DNA of 5,614 nt, from assembly GCA_017470325.1 (NCBI GenBank), contig JAFUES010000083.1, positions 1 to 5,614 on the forward strand, written 5' to 3'. Position 1 is the first letter of the stretch; every line of letters starts with the position of its first letter. Below the pieces are notes generated by a model. It saw only the letters and a list, made by a program, of their open reading frames with translations, was not told the origin of the DNA and made no database searches. Below, piece after piece: positions 5,594-5,614 of the stretch. The DNA comes from Oscillospiraceae bacterium. Lineage in GTDB: Bacteria; Bacillota_A; Clostridia; Oscillospirales; Oscillospiraceae. The translations under genes were made by a program, and so were the position numbers.

Positions 5594-5614
5594 GCCGTCC
5601 CCGTAGGGGACGGC
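5594..5614. repeat. GC-rich perfect palindrome at the window edge (terminator or dispersed repeat)
   Basis: GCCGTCCCC (5594-5602) and GGGGACGGC (5606-5614) pair perfectly around a GTA loop. The right arm ends exactly at the window edge, so the true stem may be longer. The left flank GAATCGCCCCGGT (5581-5593) would extend it if the sequence beyond mirrors it. It lies upstream of the antiporter promoter and could be the terminator of the next gene or one copy of an intergenic palindromic repeat. The window does not decide between these. Confidence 0.6.

Overview
The window comes from a GC-rich bacterium that uses strong AGGAGG-type ribosome binding sites. It carries genes for an anaerobic, Ech-type membrane [NiFe] hydrogenase. 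This combination fits a high-GC anaerobic Firmicute, for example the Oscillospiraceae/Ruminococcaceae side of the Clostridia. That placement is inferred from composition, ribosome binding sites and gene content, and no taxonomic marker is present.

Layout. Positions 1-3139 (+ strand) hold the 3' end of an operon encoding four subunits of a group 4, energy-converting hydrogenase-like complex. In order these are an ion-pumping NuoL/EchA-like membrane subunit (5' end cut off by the window), a NuoH/EchB-like membrane anchor (991-2016), a NuoB/EchC-like small subunit with four Cys ligands for one [4Fe-4S] cluster (2028-2471), and an iron-sulfur subunit (2471-3139). The last one has a NuoI/EchF-like dicluster domain joined by an Ala/Pro/Lys/Glu linker to a second, ferredoxin-like dicluster domain. 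Junctions are tight: two TAAGGAGG stop/Shine-Dalgarno overlaps and one TAATG overlap. The catalytic large subunit (NuoD/EchE-like) and the NuoC/EchD-like subunit are not between the small and iron-sulfur subunits as in the classical echABCDEF order. If present, they lie outside the window.

Positions 3147-3196 form a 21-bp perfect hairpin, best read as a terminator shared by the two converging transcription units. Positions 3209-5461 (- strand) encode a 750-residue CPA2/KefB-type cation:proton antiporter. It has a CPA2 core, a four-helix membrane block in the middle and two C-terminal RCK_C (TrkA-C) domains, with no NAD-binding RCK_N domain. An extended -10 promoter (TGCTATACT) and a ribosome binding site precede it. 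The right edge ends inside or at a strong GC-rich palindrome (5594-5614).

How the parts may work together: electrons from reduced ferredoxin would pass through the iron-sulfur subunit and the small subunit to the missing large subunit, where protons are reduced to H2. The NuoH- and NuoL-like subunits would couple this to H+ or Na+ export. The convergent antiporter uses ion gradients, but it is a separate transcription unit and any functional link is speculative. The best candidate for something unusual is the four-cluster iron-sulfur subunit with its built-in tethered ferredoxin domain, together with the non-classical gene order.
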